DNA of 64,000 bases, from NCBI RefSeq assembly GCF_002234915.1, contig NZ_NEWD01000041.1:21-64020 (forward strand), in the 5' to 3' direction. Each line of letters starts with the position of its first letter. The first letter of the stretch is position 1. Below the pieces are notes generated by a model. That model saw nothing but the letters and a program-made list of their open reading frames with translations. It searched no databases and was not told the DNA's origin. Positions 1-9,471 of this stretch are shown here, piece after piece. This DNA comes from Bifidobacterium vansinderenii. Lineage in GTDB: Bacteria; Actinomycetota; Actinomycetes; Actinomycetales; Bifidobacteriaceae. A program made the position numbers and the translations under genes.

Positions 1-434
1 ACGACGACTGGGAGCCGGGCCACGCCCTGCGTCTTGAATGGTGCGAGTCGCGGCGTAACGAACGCTCCCCGCTGACCTACCACAAGACCCTCAACCAGGG
101 CGACAACATCCTCGAATTCCGCAAGGCGCGCGAACGGGGATTCGACGGAGCGGTGTTCCTCAACTCCCGGGGCGAGGTGTGCGAGGCCACCAACGCGAAC
201 CTGTTCTTTGTCAGGGACGGACGCTGGTATACCCCGGCCGTCGAATGCGGCCTGCTGCCCGGCACCGTGCGCCAGCGCGTCTGCGAGATGCATCGTGCGG
301 TGGAGGCGCACATCCGGCCCGACGATCTCGGCGACTTCGACGCCTGCTACGCCACCAATTCGCTGATGGGCGTACGCCCCGTGGCTGTGCTTGGCGAGGC
401 TCGGTTCTCCATTGAGGAGCCGAACCGACTCTGA
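1..434 (+). CDS. class IV aminotransferase, C-terminal part (5' end outside window)
   Basis: The reading frame is open from base 3 to the TGA at 432-434. It encodes the C-terminal ~143 residues of a PLP fold-type IV enzyme: a KTLN segment, then FLNSRGEVCEATNANLFF and GLLPGTVRQRVCE. These are hallmarks of the aminodeoxychorismate lyase / branched-chain and D-amino-acid aminotransferase family. The catalytic lysine and substrate-specific N-terminal part lie outside the window, so aminodeoxychorismate lyase (folate pathway) and a general aminotransferase cannot be separated. The family assignment is firm and the substrate is not. The gene is followed by an imperfect GC-rich inverted repeat near 480-503 (GGCACGCC / GGCGTGTCC) that has no U-tract. 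Confidence 0.8.
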   Translation, partial: DDWEPGHALRLEWCESRRNERSPLTYHKTLNQGDNILEFRKARERGFDGAVFLNSRGEVCEATNANLFFVRDGRWYTPAVECGLLPGTVRQRVCEMHRAVEAHIRPDDLGDFDACYATNSLMGVRPVAVLGEARFSIEEPNRL

Positions 435-513
435 CCGAACATGGCCGCATGAGACCTGCGTGATGGCACGAACACCATGGGGCACGCCATATACGGCGTG
501 TCCACGTCGATCA

Positions 514-538
514 TATACTTACCAATAGTAATAACTAT
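514..538 (+). promoter_or_regulatory. promoter and candidate MarR operator for the MarR-efflux operon
   Basis: A -10-like TATACT lies at 514-519 in a locally AT-rich leader. Immediately downstream is a perfect inverted repeat ATAGT-N4-ACTAT (525-538), which would overlap the transcription start. The position suits autorepression by the MarR protein encoded 28 bp further on. The repeat is seen directly; its use as an operator is inferred. Confidence 0.45.
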
Positions 539-565
539 ACGTAATTACCTAAGGAAAGGAAGAAC

Positions 566-1072
566 GTGGACTGCGACACGCCTCACGACGGTCCGCTGAA
601 CGCCGAGGACATCCGCCGACTGCTCGACGCCTGCTGGAAGGCCAAGCGCATCACCGAGCTTCTACCGGAACTCCCGCATGGCATGAAACCACGCCACATC
701 CACGTCATCGACGCGATCTGGCACATCAACGCCGCTGCCGGGCAACAGACGCCCGCGGCCAGGGTCGGCGACGTCAGCGCATTCCTCGACGTCACCACCC
801 CCAGCGTCACCAAGCTCGTCAACGAACTCGTCCGCCTCGGACTGGCCGAAAAACACTCCTCGGACAGCGACCGGCGAGCGGTCACCCTCACCCTCACCGA
901 GCGGGGACTCGACTGCCGACGCACCTACGTCGAGCAATACCACGCCCGACTCGTCGCCGTATTGCACAGCCTCACCCCGGAACAATGCGACACCACCGTG
1001 CGCACCCTACACACCGCCCTGCGACTCATGCAGAACGACCGGAACGACCAACGCGGAAAGGACCAGCGATGA
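566..1072 (+). CDS. MarR-family transcriptional regulator
   Basis: 168 residues. A GTG start was chosen because AAGGAAAGG lies just upstream. A winged-helix core occupies roughly residues 45-135: the recognition helix region VTTPSVTKLVNELVRLGLAEK is followed by the wing D-SDRRAVTLTLTERG, the classic MarR signature. MarR proteins are dimeric repressors that often respond to small phenolic or drug ligands. The stop codon overlaps the ATG of the downstream efflux gene (ATGA, 1069-1072), so the two are translationally coupled and this is most likely the local repressor of the pump. An inverted repeat at 525-538 is its candidate operator. The ligand is unknown. Confidence 0.88.
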   Translation: MDCDTPHDGPLNAEDIRRLLDACWKAKRITELLPELPHGMKPRHIHVIDAIWHINAAAGQQTPAARVGDVSAFLDVTTPSVTKLVNELVRLGLAEKHSSDSDRRAVTLTLTERGLDCRRTYVEQYHARLVAVLHSLTPEQCDTTVRTLHTALRLMQNDRNDQRGKDQR

Positions 1073-2541
1073 CCGAACCAACAACAGCCCACGCCGTCAC
1101 GCCCACGACGGGCAATGCCGACGAACCCGGACGCCGCAGCGCCGGCGGAGGCCTCATCGTCACCGTAGTGGCCCTCGCCCTGCTCACCTTCCTCGGCATC
1201 CTCTCCGAAACCTCCCTCAACATCGCCTACTCGGCGCTCATGGAGGAATTCGCCATCTCCGCATCGGTCGTGCAATGGCTCACCACCGGCTACCTGCTCC
1301 TCCTCGCCGTCGCCATCCCCAGCTCGCCATTCCTGGTACGACGATTCCCCACCAAGGCGCTGTTCGTCACCGCCGTCGCGATCTTCTCCGCCGGCACCCT
1401 GTTCGGCGCGCTCGCAGCGAACTTCCCCATGCTGCTCGCCGCGCGACTCGTCATGGCGCTCGGCACCGGCGTATCCCTGCCATTGCTCACCACAATCATC
1501 CTCGAAAAGGCGCCGTTCGACCAGCGAGGCATGATGCTTGGCCTGGTCAGCCTCGTCACCTGCGCGGCCCCCGCCATCGGCCCCGTCTTCGGCGGCGTGG
1601 TCATGGAATACCTCAACTGGCACTGGATCTTCATCATCATGCTGCCATTCCTCGCACTCTCGCTGATCATGGGCATCGCCACCGTCCCCGACATCCGCAA
1701 ACCCGCAGACGGCGGCACCATCAGCATCCCCTCGCTGCTGCTCGCCGCCATCGGACTCAGCGGCATCATCGTCGCCGTCAGCTTCTTCTCCGAATGGCAC
1801 GGCGACTGGAGGGTCTGGGCCACACTCGCCGTCGCAATCGTCGCGCTCGCCGTGTTCACACGGATGCAGCTGCGTATGGAACGTCCGCTGGTGGAGGTGC
1901 GCACCTTCGCCCATCCGGGCTTCACGCTCGGCATTTTCATCATCCTCCTGAGCAGCGGCACCGTGCTCGGCGTGAACTTCCTGCTGCCGATCCTGCTGCA
2001 GCGCGGCTACGGCGAATCCAGCATGGTCTCGGCGCTGATCCTGCTGCCCGGCGCCGTGATCGGCGCGGTCGGCGCCCCGCTGATCGGCGCCCTGCTCAAG
2101 AAGCACTACCCGCCCAAGTTCATCATCTGCGGATTCGTGGCGCTCGCCGTGGTGAATGTGGCGCTGATGCTGGCCGGGTCCATCTGGGCCGTGGCCGTGT
2201 TCTACTTGATGTTCATGGGCGGCGCCAGCTTCGTGCTGGTGCCCGACCAGACGCACACGCTCAACCAGCTGCCCATGCGCATGAACGCCGATGGCTCGGC
2301 GGTGCTCAATACGGTGCAGCAGCTCGCCGGCGCCATCGGCACGGCGGTCGCCAGCACGCTGATCACCGAGTTCGCGGCAGGCGCGACGGCGTCCGGCGCC
2401 GGGCGCGGCGAGGCGTATCTGCAGGCGTTCTCCCATTCCATGGCGGTGTTCGTCGCTCTCGCCGTCGTCGGTCTGATCGTCGCGCTGATCATGGCCAAGG
2501 TGAGCGTCAGGGGCGTGGAACTGCACGAAGTCGATTCGTGA
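1069..2541 (+). CDS. DHA2-family multidrug efflux MFS transporter
   Basis: 490 residues with about 14 hydrophobic segments. The internal ATG at 1069 is preferred to an upstream in-frame start at 985 because it gives the ATGA overlap with the marR stop. The N-terminus enters the membrane at about residue 27. The segment AARLVMALGTGVSLPLLTT and the later ITCAAPAIGPVFGGVV-like stretch correspond to the conserved motif A/C regions of 14-TM drug:H+ antiporters (EmrB/QacA/LmrB type). Co-transcription with a MarR repressor supports an inducible export role. No terminator is evident before eno. The exported compound cannot be read from sequence. Confidence 0.87.
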   Translation: MTEPTTAHAVTPTTGNADEPGRRSAGGGLIVTVVALALLTFLGILSETSLNIAYSALMEEFAISASVVQWLTTGYLLLLAVAIPSSPFLVRRFPTKALFVTAVAIFSAGTLFGALAANFPMLLAARLVMALGTGVSLPLLTTIILEKAPFDQRGMMLGLVSLVTCAAPAIGPVFGGVVMEYLNWHWIFIIMLPFLALSLIMGIATVPDIRKPADGGTISIPSLLLAAIGLSGIIVAVSFFSEWHGDWRVWATLAVAIVALAVFTRMQLRMERPLVEVRTFAHPGFTLGIFIILLSSGTVLGVNFLLPILLQRGYGESSMVSALILLPGAVIGAVGAPLIGALLKKHYPPKFIICGFVALAVVNVALMLAGSIWAVAVFYLMFMGGASFVLVPDQTHTLNQLPMRMNADGSAVLNTVQQLAGAIGTAVASTLITEFAAGATASGAGRGEAYLQAFSHSMAVFVALAVVGLIVALIMAKVSVRGVELHEVDS

Positions 2542-2672
2542 GCGCGCCCATGCGCGGCGTTCCACCGATGGGCGCGCCACGCCGCATTTTGGAAAACACG
2601 CTGATGGAACATCGTCCTTCGTCCATAAAAGGCATTACGCTTAGTGTTCGTCAGCACAACATTTTGTCTTAA

Positions 2673-3980
<1,308 letters not shown>

Positions 3981-4050
3981 GCGATGCCCTTCACCGGCAT
4001 CACGCCTGAATGGGCCTAGCGCCTGAACAGACGTTGACGCATGGCATATG

Positions 4051-4086
4051 CCCGCCGCATTCCTCGTCGAATGCGGCGGGTATTTT
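4051..4086 (+). terminator. hairpin terminator of eno
   Basis: A perfect 12-bp stem CCCGCCGCATTC / GAATGCGGCGGG with a 6-nt loop (ctcgtc) is followed by TATTTT. The T-stretch is short but placed correctly. The same TATTTT also reads as a -10 box for the next gene. Confidence 0.8.
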
Positions 4087-4093
4087 CATAGCT
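4081..4093 (+). promoter_or_regulatory. -10 element for a leaderless divIC transcript
   Basis: TATTTT (4081-4086) stands 7 nt before the ATG at 4094, and there is no Shine-Dalgarno. This spacing places transcription initiation at or next to the start codon. The -35 position would fall inside the eno terminator hairpin. Confidence 0.45.
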
Positions 4094-4744
4094 ATGAACA
4101 AACCGGGTGCCACGACGACCCCCCGCGGCGGGAAAGGGGCCAAGACCGCCAAGAGCAGAGGCAAGGGCGACAAAACCTCGAAAATCGCAAAATCCGCGAA
4201 TCGGAAGCCAACACCCAAGCCCAAAGGAAAGTCCGGTTCCGTCTCCCGCACATCAAGCATGCCGCTGACGTTCTTCATCGCCGTGATCATCGTTATCCTC
4301 GGTTCGATTCAGCTGCTGTCCACCTTCCATACGTATGCGCTGAATCTGGCGGAGCTCAATTCGCTACGCAACCAGGAGGCCGCTCTGGTGGCCAAGAAGG
4401 CCGAGCTGGAGAACGACATCAAGCGTTGGGACGACGACGCCTACGTCACCGCGCAGGCCCGTGAACGGCTGGGATTCGTTTTTCCCGGCGAGCGTTCGGT
4501 ACGGGTGCTGCATCCCGAGGCCGTGACCGGCGGCGCCGCGACGGGAGGGGACAAGACCTCTGCCTCGACCACGGAGCAGACCAAGCCATGGTACAAGGAC
4601 ATGTTCTCGTCGCTGAGCAAGGCCGACGAGGGGTCCTCGAAGAACGGCTCCAAAAACACGTCGGAATCTCAAAACACCGACTCCAACGGCACGAACGGCA
4701 CCGACTCCAAGAACACGTCCAACAACACGAAGGAAGGTCAATGA
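4094..4744 (+). CDS. septum formation initiator, DivIC/FtsB family
   Basis: 216 residues. The ATG at 4094 is preferred over an in-frame upstream start at 4010, which would run through the eno terminator. The protein has a very basic Lys/Gly-rich cytoplasmic tail (residues 1-55), one membrane segment (about 57-75), an extracytoplasmic coiled coil (about 85-120: LAELNSLRNQEAALVAKKAEL) and the DDAYVTAQARERLGFVFPGE motif typical of DivIC. The C-terminal ~70 residues are low-complexity Ser/Asn/Thr/Lys. The family acts in the divisome with FtsL and FtsQ. The stop overlaps the next start (ATGA). The long tails are unusual but common in actinobacterial members. Confidence 0.85.
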   Translation: MNKPGATTTPRGGKGAKTAKSRGKGDKTSKIAKSANRKPTPKPKGKSGSVSRTSSMPLTFFIAVIIVILGSIQLLSTFHTYALNLAELNSLRNQEAALVAKKAELENDIKRWDDDAYVTAQARERLGFVFPGERSVRVLHPEAVTGGAATGGDKTSASTTEQTKPWYKDMFSSLSKADEGSSKNGSKNTSESQNTDSNGTNGTDSKNTSNNTKEGQ

Positions 4745-5349
4745 ACAACGACGACATCCGCAAGGTGACGGCTATTCTGCAGGATCGACTGGGCGAGGGG
4801 CTCGACCAGCGCGACATCGACGTGGTCCAGCGTCAGCTGGGGCGTTTCCCCCGCGGCATGGTCGCGGTCGGTGCCCGCTGCGTGTGCGGCAATCCGCTGG
4901 CCGTGATCACGCGTCCGCTGGTCGAGGGACGCATCCCGTTCCCCACCGCCTGCTATCTCACCTCGCCGGAGGCCGTGAAGGCCGTGTCGCGTCTGGAGGC
5001 GGATGGCGACATGGTGGAATACACACGTCAGGTGCAGGACGATCCCGACACGAAGGCCGCCTACGAACGCGCGCATGAGATGTACCTCGAGTTCCGCCAT
5101 CAGCTGGCCGAACGTCTGGGCGATGACGAGAGCCATATCGAAGGCATCAGCGCCGGCGGCATGCCCGTGCGCGTCAAGTGCCTGCATGCGCTGACCGGTC
5201 AGGCGCTGGTCATGGGCGAGGGTGTGAACCCGGTGGCCGACGACGTGCTGCGTCGCGTCAAGGCGCAGTTCGACCCGAACGTGTGCCGGTGCGCGGTGCC
5301 GTACGGTGCCGCCGAAGGGGAGAACGACGGAAAGGATGATGCACGATGA
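4741..5349 (+). CDS. DUF501 family protein
   Basis: 202 residues; the start is coupled to the divIC stop through ATGA. It matches the DUF501 family by its QLGRFPRGMVAVGARC start, a Cys-containing core (CVCGNPLAV...PFPTACYLT) and a C-terminal VKCLHALTGQALVMGEGVNPVADDVL stretch; the last Cys pair is near VCRCAVP. The conserved Cys/His residues suggest a metal or cluster site, but the function of the family is not established. It always sits between divIC and ppx in Actinobacteria, which suggests a link to division or polyphosphate/ppGpp metabolism. That link is context only. Confidence 0.85.
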   Translation: MNNDDIRKVTAILQDRLGEGLDQRDIDVVQRQLGRFPRGMVAVGARCVCGNPLAVITRPLVEGRIPFPTACYLTSPEAVKAVSRLEADGDMVEYTRQVQDDPDTKAAYERAHEMYLEFRHQLAERLGDDESHIEGISAGGMPVRVKCLHALTGQALVMGEGVNPVADDVLRRVKAQFDPNVCRCAVPYGAAEGENDGKDDAR

Positions 5350-6365
5350 GTGATGTACATGAGGTACGGGTCGCAGGTATCGACTGCGGTACGAATTCGA
5401 TCCGGCTCATGGTCGCCACGGTGGGGGAGCACGGCATGCACGTCGAGGTGCCCCGCATCATGCGCGTGGTCCGACTCGGGCAGGACGTCGACAAGACGCA
5501 CCGTTTCGCCGACGACGCGCTGGAACGCACCTACCGCGCCATCGACGAATTCGCCGACGTGCTCAGGGAGCATCCGGTCGATGCATTGCGGTTCGTGGCC
5601 ACGTCCGCCACGCGCGACGCCGAGAACCGCAAGGAGTTCGAGAGTGAGGTGGAAAAGCGCCTCGGTGTACGTCCCGACGTGATCCCCGGCACGGAGGAGG
5701 CCCGCCTGAGCTTCCTTGGCGCCACGTCGGTGCTGCACACCCAGTTCGGCGACCAGCTGCCGCCCGCACCGTACACGGTGATCGATCTTGGCGGCGGCTC
5801 CACGGAGATGGTCATCGGCGGCGACGGCGTGGACACGCCGAGCGATCAGGTGGCTGCGGCGTTCTCCATGAACATCGGTTCGGTGCGCATGAGCGAACGT
5901 CATCTGCTCAGCGACCCGCCCACTCGAGACGAGATCGATCAGGCGGTCGCCGACATCGACGAGCACATCGACGAGGCGTTCGAGAAGGTTCCGGCGTGGA
6001 GGACCGGCACGCTGATCGGCGTGTCCGGCACGGTTACCACCATGACCGGCATCGCGCTCGGCCTCCGGGAATACGATCGTGACGCCGTGGACGGCGCGGT
6101 GATCGGCTTTGCCGACGCCTGCTCCACGTGCGACAAGGTGCTGACCATGACCCGCGACGAACGCCGTGAGTATCCGGTCATCCACCCCGGCCGCATCGAC
6201 GTGATCGGCGGCGGCGCGCTGGTGTGGAACCGCGTGCTTAACCGCATCGGCGACGCGGTGCACGACCATACCGGCCGCGTGCTCAACTCCTACGTGACCA
6301 GCGAGCACGGACTGCTTGACGGCATCGTTCTGGATCTGGGTCGTAGAACGTTGTCCGCACGATGA
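5346..6365 (+). CDS. ppx: exopolyphosphatase / pppGpp phosphatase, Ppx/GppA family
   Basis: 339 residues; the start overlaps the DUF501 stop (ATGA). The ASKHA fold is evident from AGIDCGTNSIRLMVA (phosphate 1 loop, residues 8-22), FVATSATRDAENR, IPGTEEARLSFLGA, the phosphate 2 loop VIDLGGGSTEMVIG (about 139-152) and a C-terminal DVIGGGALVWNRVL. The family hydrolyses polyphosphate or pppGpp. The protein is of the short two-domain type (~300-340 aa) without the C-terminal HD domain of the long enzymes. It is the last gene of the eno-divIC-DUF501-ppx group and is followed by a terminator. Confidence 0.92.
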   Translation: MSDVHEVRVAGIDCGTNSIRLMVATVGEHGMHVEVPRIMRVVRLGQDVDKTHRFADDALERTYRAIDEFADVLREHPVDALRFVATSATRDAENRKEFESEVEKRLGVRPDVIPGTEEARLSFLGATSVLHTQFGDQLPPAPYTVIDLGGGSTEMVIGGDGVDTPSDQVAAAFSMNIGSVRMSERHLLSDPPTRDEIDQAVADIDEHIDEAFEKVPAWRTGTLIGVSGTVTTMTGIALGLREYDRDAVDGAVIGFADACSTCDKVLTMTRDERREYPVIHPGRIDVIGGGALVWNRVLNRIGDAVHDHTGRVLNSYVTSEHGLLDGIVLDLGRRTLSAR

Positions 6366-6372
6366 TGTTGTC

Positions 6373-6417
6373 CGCACGGTGATGCGACGACACCGTGCGA
6401 CGGCACGATGATTTTTT
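6373..6417 (+). terminator. terminator after ppx
   Basis: Stem CGCACGGTG / CACCGTGCG (6373-6381 and 6391-6399) with a 9-nt loop. A T6 run follows at 6412-6417. The left arm lies in the second copy of a short tandem duplication (gttgtccgcacgRtgat) that covers the end of ppx. Confidence 0.65.
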
Positions 6418-6483
6418 CCGGGGCGGGTGCGCATTCTCGTCCCGGATCGTGGCATAATAGCCAAGTCGGCATTTTGCCGGCGT

Positions 6484-6563
6484 GCCCCCGTGGCGAAATC
6501 GGTATACGCAGCTGACTTAAAATCAGCCGCTTCGGCTTGCGGGTTCGAGTCCCGCCGGGGGCA
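6484..6563 (+). tRNA. tRNA-Leu (anticodon TAA)
   Basis: 80 nt. The acceptor stem is GCCCCCG / CGGGGGC with discriminator A. The anticodon stem is GCTGA / TCAGC with loop CTTAAAA, giving anticodon TAA. A short extra arm (GC-TTCG-GC) and the T arm GCGGG-TTCGAGT-CCCGC follow. It is a class II tRNA as expected for leucine. A CATAAT -10 box lies about 30 nt upstream. No CCA is encoded. Confidence 0.95.
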
Positions 6564-6638
6564 CTGTTTCGCAAATGGCGTCCGCCATACGGTCATCGGT
6601 GCCCGTTCGTAACGTGGTTTTTCGAAACGCGTGGCACC

Positions 6639-7265
6639 ATGATGCGCATGACTCGACAGAATGGAACCATCTCACAGACTGCGGCACGGAATGCCGCCCA
6701 CTCATCGAAGGCGTCATCGCACGCCGCGGGGGAAGCGAAGACCCTGCCGCTCATACTCACCCAGGCCATCATCGCTGCCGGCGTGATGTGCGTGTGCGAA
6801 ATCATAGGCGCGCCGATGATCATCTCCATGGCGTCCGGCGCGTTTGCGCTCATCCCATGGATTGCCGTGGCGTGCATGCTCGCCGTGCTGTTCGTGCTCG
6901 TCCTCGGATTCGCATTCCTGTGGATGGCCGACAATCTTGCGCACAACTTCTCCGAGCGCCGAGCCCCCATCTGCTATGCGGTGATCGGTGGTCTGTCGTT
7001 CGGCGTCTGGGGCGGGCTGCTCTACCCCACGTTCATCAATTCGGTCCTTGAACCGGCGGGCATCGACCCCATCTCCCGCGGAGACCTCTGGGCCATCGTG
7101 TTCAACTGCGTGATCGTCGGACTGGTGTCGTACGCGTTTGCCGCGCTGTTCGGCAGGCGCCTGGCGCGGCGGCGGACCGCGACGATCGTTCTCGGCATCG
7201 TCATGCTCGCGCTCGCGGCACTGGGCGTCTTCTATCTGTGGCAGTTCTATGCCATGCTGTACTGA
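6639..7265 (+). CDS. multi-pass membrane protein of unknown function
   Basis: 208 residues from the ATG at 6639; in-frame codons upstream fall inside the tRNA. A polar Ser/Ala/Thr-rich N-terminus (~40 residues) is followed by about five hydrophobic segments: LILTQAIIAAGVMCVCEIIG, GAFALIPWIAVACMLAVLFVLV, YAVIGGLSFGVWGGLLYPTF, LWAIVFNCVIVGLVSYAFAALF and IVLGIVMLALAALGVFYLWQF. A basic patch (GRRLARRRT) precedes the last helix. I recognise no family and see no catalytic motif. It appears monocistronic, between a tRNA and the FKBP gene. No clear Shine-Dalgarno supports the start. Confidence 0.6.
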   Translation: MMRMTRQNGTISQTAARNAAHSSKASSHAAGEAKTLPLILTQAIIAAGVMCVCEIIGAPMIISMASGAFALIPWIAVACMLAVLFVLVLGFAFLWMADNLAHNFSERRAPICYAVIGGLSFGVWGGLLYPTFINSVLEPAGIDPISRGDLWAIVFNCVIVGLVSYAFAALFGRRLARRRTATIVLGIVMLALAALGVFYLWQFYAMLY

Positions 7266-7441
7266 CCGCACTCGCCGATCGGCCTCCGTACGTTCCGTGT
7301 TCGCTGTCGCGTTCGCTATGCGTTCGTCTGGTGAGGCGATGCTTGCAACTGTCTCCGACTGCGTATACGTTTAACGGTTATATGCCACGCTTGTCCGTAT
7401 GCCGGTCGGGCGTGCCCACATATTCGTGTAAGGAGTGACAG

Positions 7442-7852
7442 ATGAGCGATTCGACCATGCCCAAGGTGAACGCCGAGTTCGGCGCCAAGCCGGAGATCGA
7501 GTTCCCGACCGAGACCGCGCCCAAGGGCCTCAAGAGCGTTGAGATCATCGAGGGCGACGGCCCTGTGGTCCGCAAGGGCGACACCGTGACCGTGAACTAC
7601 CACGGTGTGGTGTGGGGCAAGCAGACCCCGTTCGACTCCAGCTTCGAGCGTCATACGCCGGCCAGCTTCGGCATCGGCGTCGGCCAGGTCATCAAGGGCT
7701 GGGATCAGACCGTTCCGGGCCACAACGTCGGCTCCCGTCTGGTCGTGTCCATCCCGCCGGAGTACGGCTATGGCTCCCGTGGCGTCCCGCAGGCCGGCAT
7801 CGGCGGCGGCGACACGCTGGTGTTCGTGATCGACATCATCTCCACTCGCTGA
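7442..7852 (+). CDS. FKBP-type peptidyl-prolyl cis-trans isomerase
   Basis: 136 residues. AAGGAG lies 5 nt before the ATG. A single FKBP domain fills residues ~45-136: VRKGDTVTVNYHGVVWG, FDSSFERHTPASFGIGVGQVIKGWDQTVPG and RLVVSIPPEYGYGSRG, ending VFVIDIIS. The active-site F/D/V-I/W/Y residues of the family are present. There is no signal peptide, so it acts in the cytosol on prolyl bonds during folding. It lies directly before greA (about 70 bp gap) and may be co-transcribed with it. Confidence 0.95.
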   Translation: MSDSTMPKVNAEFGAKPEIEFPTETAPKGLKSVEIIEGDGPVVRKGDTVTVNYHGVVWGKQTPFDSSFERHTPASFGIGVGQVIKGWDQTVPGHNVGSRLVVSIPPEYGYGSRGVPQAGIGGGDTLVFVIDIISTR

Positions 7853-7924
7853 CGTCGACTGCCGCCCGCGGAGGGCGGACGACAACGGCGATAACAATGA
7901 CCTGTGATCCAGGAGGTTTCACAT

Positions 7925-8410
7925 ATGGCAGACGATAAGGTCCTGCTGCTCACGCAGGAGGCATACGACAAGCTCCAGGAGGAGCTGCAGTACCGCGAAG
8001 GCAAGCTGCACGACGAGATTATCGCCAAGGTGGCCGCTGCCCGTGCCGAGGGCGATCTGAGCGAGAACGGCGGCTATCAGGCCGCCCGCGAGGCCCAGCG
8101 CAAGAATCAGGGACGCATCGAGGAGCTGACCGTCAAGCTGCGCGACGCCAAGATCCTGCAGGCCCCGCCGGAGGGCAAGGTCGGCAACGGTTCGCTGGTC
8201 ACGCTCGATCTCATGGGCAACGAGATGGTGTACGTGCTCGGCGCGCACGATCTGGCCGCCGCCACCGACTACGACATCATCAGCCCCGAATCCCCGATCG
8301 GCGCCGCCGTCATGGGCGCCAGCGTCGGCGACACGGTGAGCTACAAGGCTCCCAACGGTCGTGAGATCAAGGTGACCGTCAAGGCCGCCAAGCCGCTCGG
8401 CGACGAGTGA
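7925..8410 (+). CDS. greA: transcription elongation factor GreA
   Basis: 161 residues. The start at 7925 follows a strong AGGAGG. The N-terminal coiled coil (residues ~8-75) carries the acidic tip ARAEGDLSENGGYQAAREAQ, which reaches into the RNA polymerase secondary channel to stimulate cleavage of backtracked RNA. The C-terminal FKBP-like half contains the ISPESPIGAAVMGASVGDTVSY motif typical of GreA. A strong symmetrical terminator follows at 8427-8463. Confidence 0.97.
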   Translation: MADDKVLLLTQEAYDKLQEELQYREGKLHDEIIAKVAAARAEGDLSENGGYQAAREAQRKNQGRIEELTVKLRDAKILQAPPEGKVGNGSLVTLDLMGNEMVYVLGAHDLAAATDYDIISPESPIGAAVMGASVGDTVSYKAPNGREIKVTVKAAKPLGDE

Positions 8411-8426
8411 GTTCGCTTCTCGTCTG

Positions 8427-8463
8427 AAAAAGGGACGTTCCCCGTGTGGGAACGTCCCTTTTT
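8427..8463. terminator. bidirectional terminator between greA and the HlyIII-type gene
   Basis: A perfect 15-bp stem AAAAAGGGACGTTCC / GGAACGTCCCTTTTT with a 7-nt loop. It has A and T tracts on both sides, so it can serve both convergent genes. Confidence 0.92.
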
Positions 8464-8496
8464 CATGTGCCTTTGTAAAAAGCCGCAGCGCACGTC

Positions 8497-9420
8497 TCAT
8501 TGCGCCAGCATGATGCTGACGATCACGAAGTAGATGGCGACCATGTGGCAGGCGTATCCGGCCACGGTGCCGCAGTGGAAGATCTCGTGGAAGCCGAAGA
8601 CCTTGGGCCACGGGTCCGGTTTGCGCAGGCCGTAGACGATGGCGCCGGCGATATAGCAGATGCCTCCCGCCACGATGAGCCAGACGACCACCGGCCCCGC
8701 ATGGGGGGAGATCCAGAACAGCCCGAGGAACGCGGCCCCGGACACGCCGAAGATGATGTACACGATGGTGTACAGCCAGCGTGGCGCGGAGATCCACACC
8801 ACGTGAATGAGCAGCGCGACCAGCGTGCACGACCATATGCTGCCGAGGATCAGATTCCTCCAGAACGGTTCGAGCGCGAACGAGACCGGCGTGTACGTGC
8901 CTGCGATGAGCAGGAAGATGTTGACGTGGTCGATGCGGCGCAGCACGTCGGTGACCTTGGGGGACCAGTCTCCCAGATGATAGATGGCCGAGTTGCCAAA
9001 CAGGATCAGCGAGCAGGTCATGAACGCCGCACACGCCCACTTGAGCTGCGCCGTGGGGGACAGGCAGATGAGCACGATGCCCGCGGCCAGCGCCAGCGGT
9101 GTGGCGAAGGCGTGGATCCATCCACGCATCATCGGCTTCGGGCGGCCGTGCACGTCAAGCCTTACCTTGCGAATGCCGTGCGCCTTGTCCATGATGCGCT
9201 GCGCCTTGAGCTCGCCCTTGGCGATGACGCGGTCCGCCTTGGCCTTGGCGTGTGCCCGTACCTCGTCGGCCTTGGCCTGTCGTTCCTTGAGGTACGCCTC
9301 GCGCACCGCCTTGCGTGTGCGTTCCAGCTGTTCGGGGTCGGGCAGGTCGTTGGTCGGTGCCATCCGATTGCCGGAAACCTTCTGCGTTCTGACCGTGCCC
9401 CCGGCCGACTGCTTCGCCAT
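8497..9420 (-). CDS. hemolysin III / PAQR-family membrane protein
   Basis: 307 residues. The ATG at 9420 is preceded by AAAGGAG. The first ~100 residues are a charged, Ala/Lys/Arg-rich, probably helical cytoplasmic extension (AKADEVRAHAKAKADRVIAK), longer than in typical family members of ~210-220 aa. Seven hydrophobic segments follow with the conserved motifs GNSAIYHLGDW, RRIDHVNIFLLIAGTYTP and a C-terminal HEIFHCGTVAGYACH. The Ser/His/Asp/His residues form the zinc site of the PAQR/alkaline-ceramidase-like superfamily. The bacterial function is poorly known (membrane homeostasis is suggested); the haemolysin name is historical. Confidence 0.88.
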   Translation of the reverse strand: MAKQSAGGTVRTQKVSGNRMAPTNDLPDPEQLERTRKAVREAYLKERQAKADEVRAHAKAKADRVIAKGELKAQRIMDKAHGIRKVRLDVHGRPKPMMRGWIHAFATPLALAAGIVLICLSPTAQLKWACAAFMTCSLILFGNSAIYHLGDWSPKVTDVLRRIDHVNIFLLIAGTYTPVSFALEPFWRNLILGSIWSCTLVALLIHVVWISAPRWLYTIVYIIFGVSGAAFLGLFWISPHAGPVVVWLIVAGGICYIAGAIVYGLRKPDPWPKVFGFHEIFHCGTVAGYACHMVAIYFVIVSIMLAQ

Positions 9421-9441
9421 GGGTCTCCTTTCGCCATTACC

Positions 9442-9471
9442 TACGACACCGTAACTTACGCCACCGTAGCT
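9442..9471. repeat. tandem 15-bp direct repeat in the HlyIII-type promoter
   Basis: Two adjacent copies, TACGACACCGTAACT and TACGCCACCGTAGCT, match at 13 of 15 positions. They cover the -10 box and spacer of the minus-strand promoter, so they could be a regulator site. Confidence 0.5.

Noticed and set aside
925-2580. Long antisense frames opposite the first MFS gene
   Set aside because: Composition is Asp/Gly/His/Arg-rich with no domain and it is the mirror of a GC-rich gene; no start signal.
4010-4093. Extended divIC start at 4010
   Set aside because: It would run through the eno terminator hairpin, and the added residues are not family-like.
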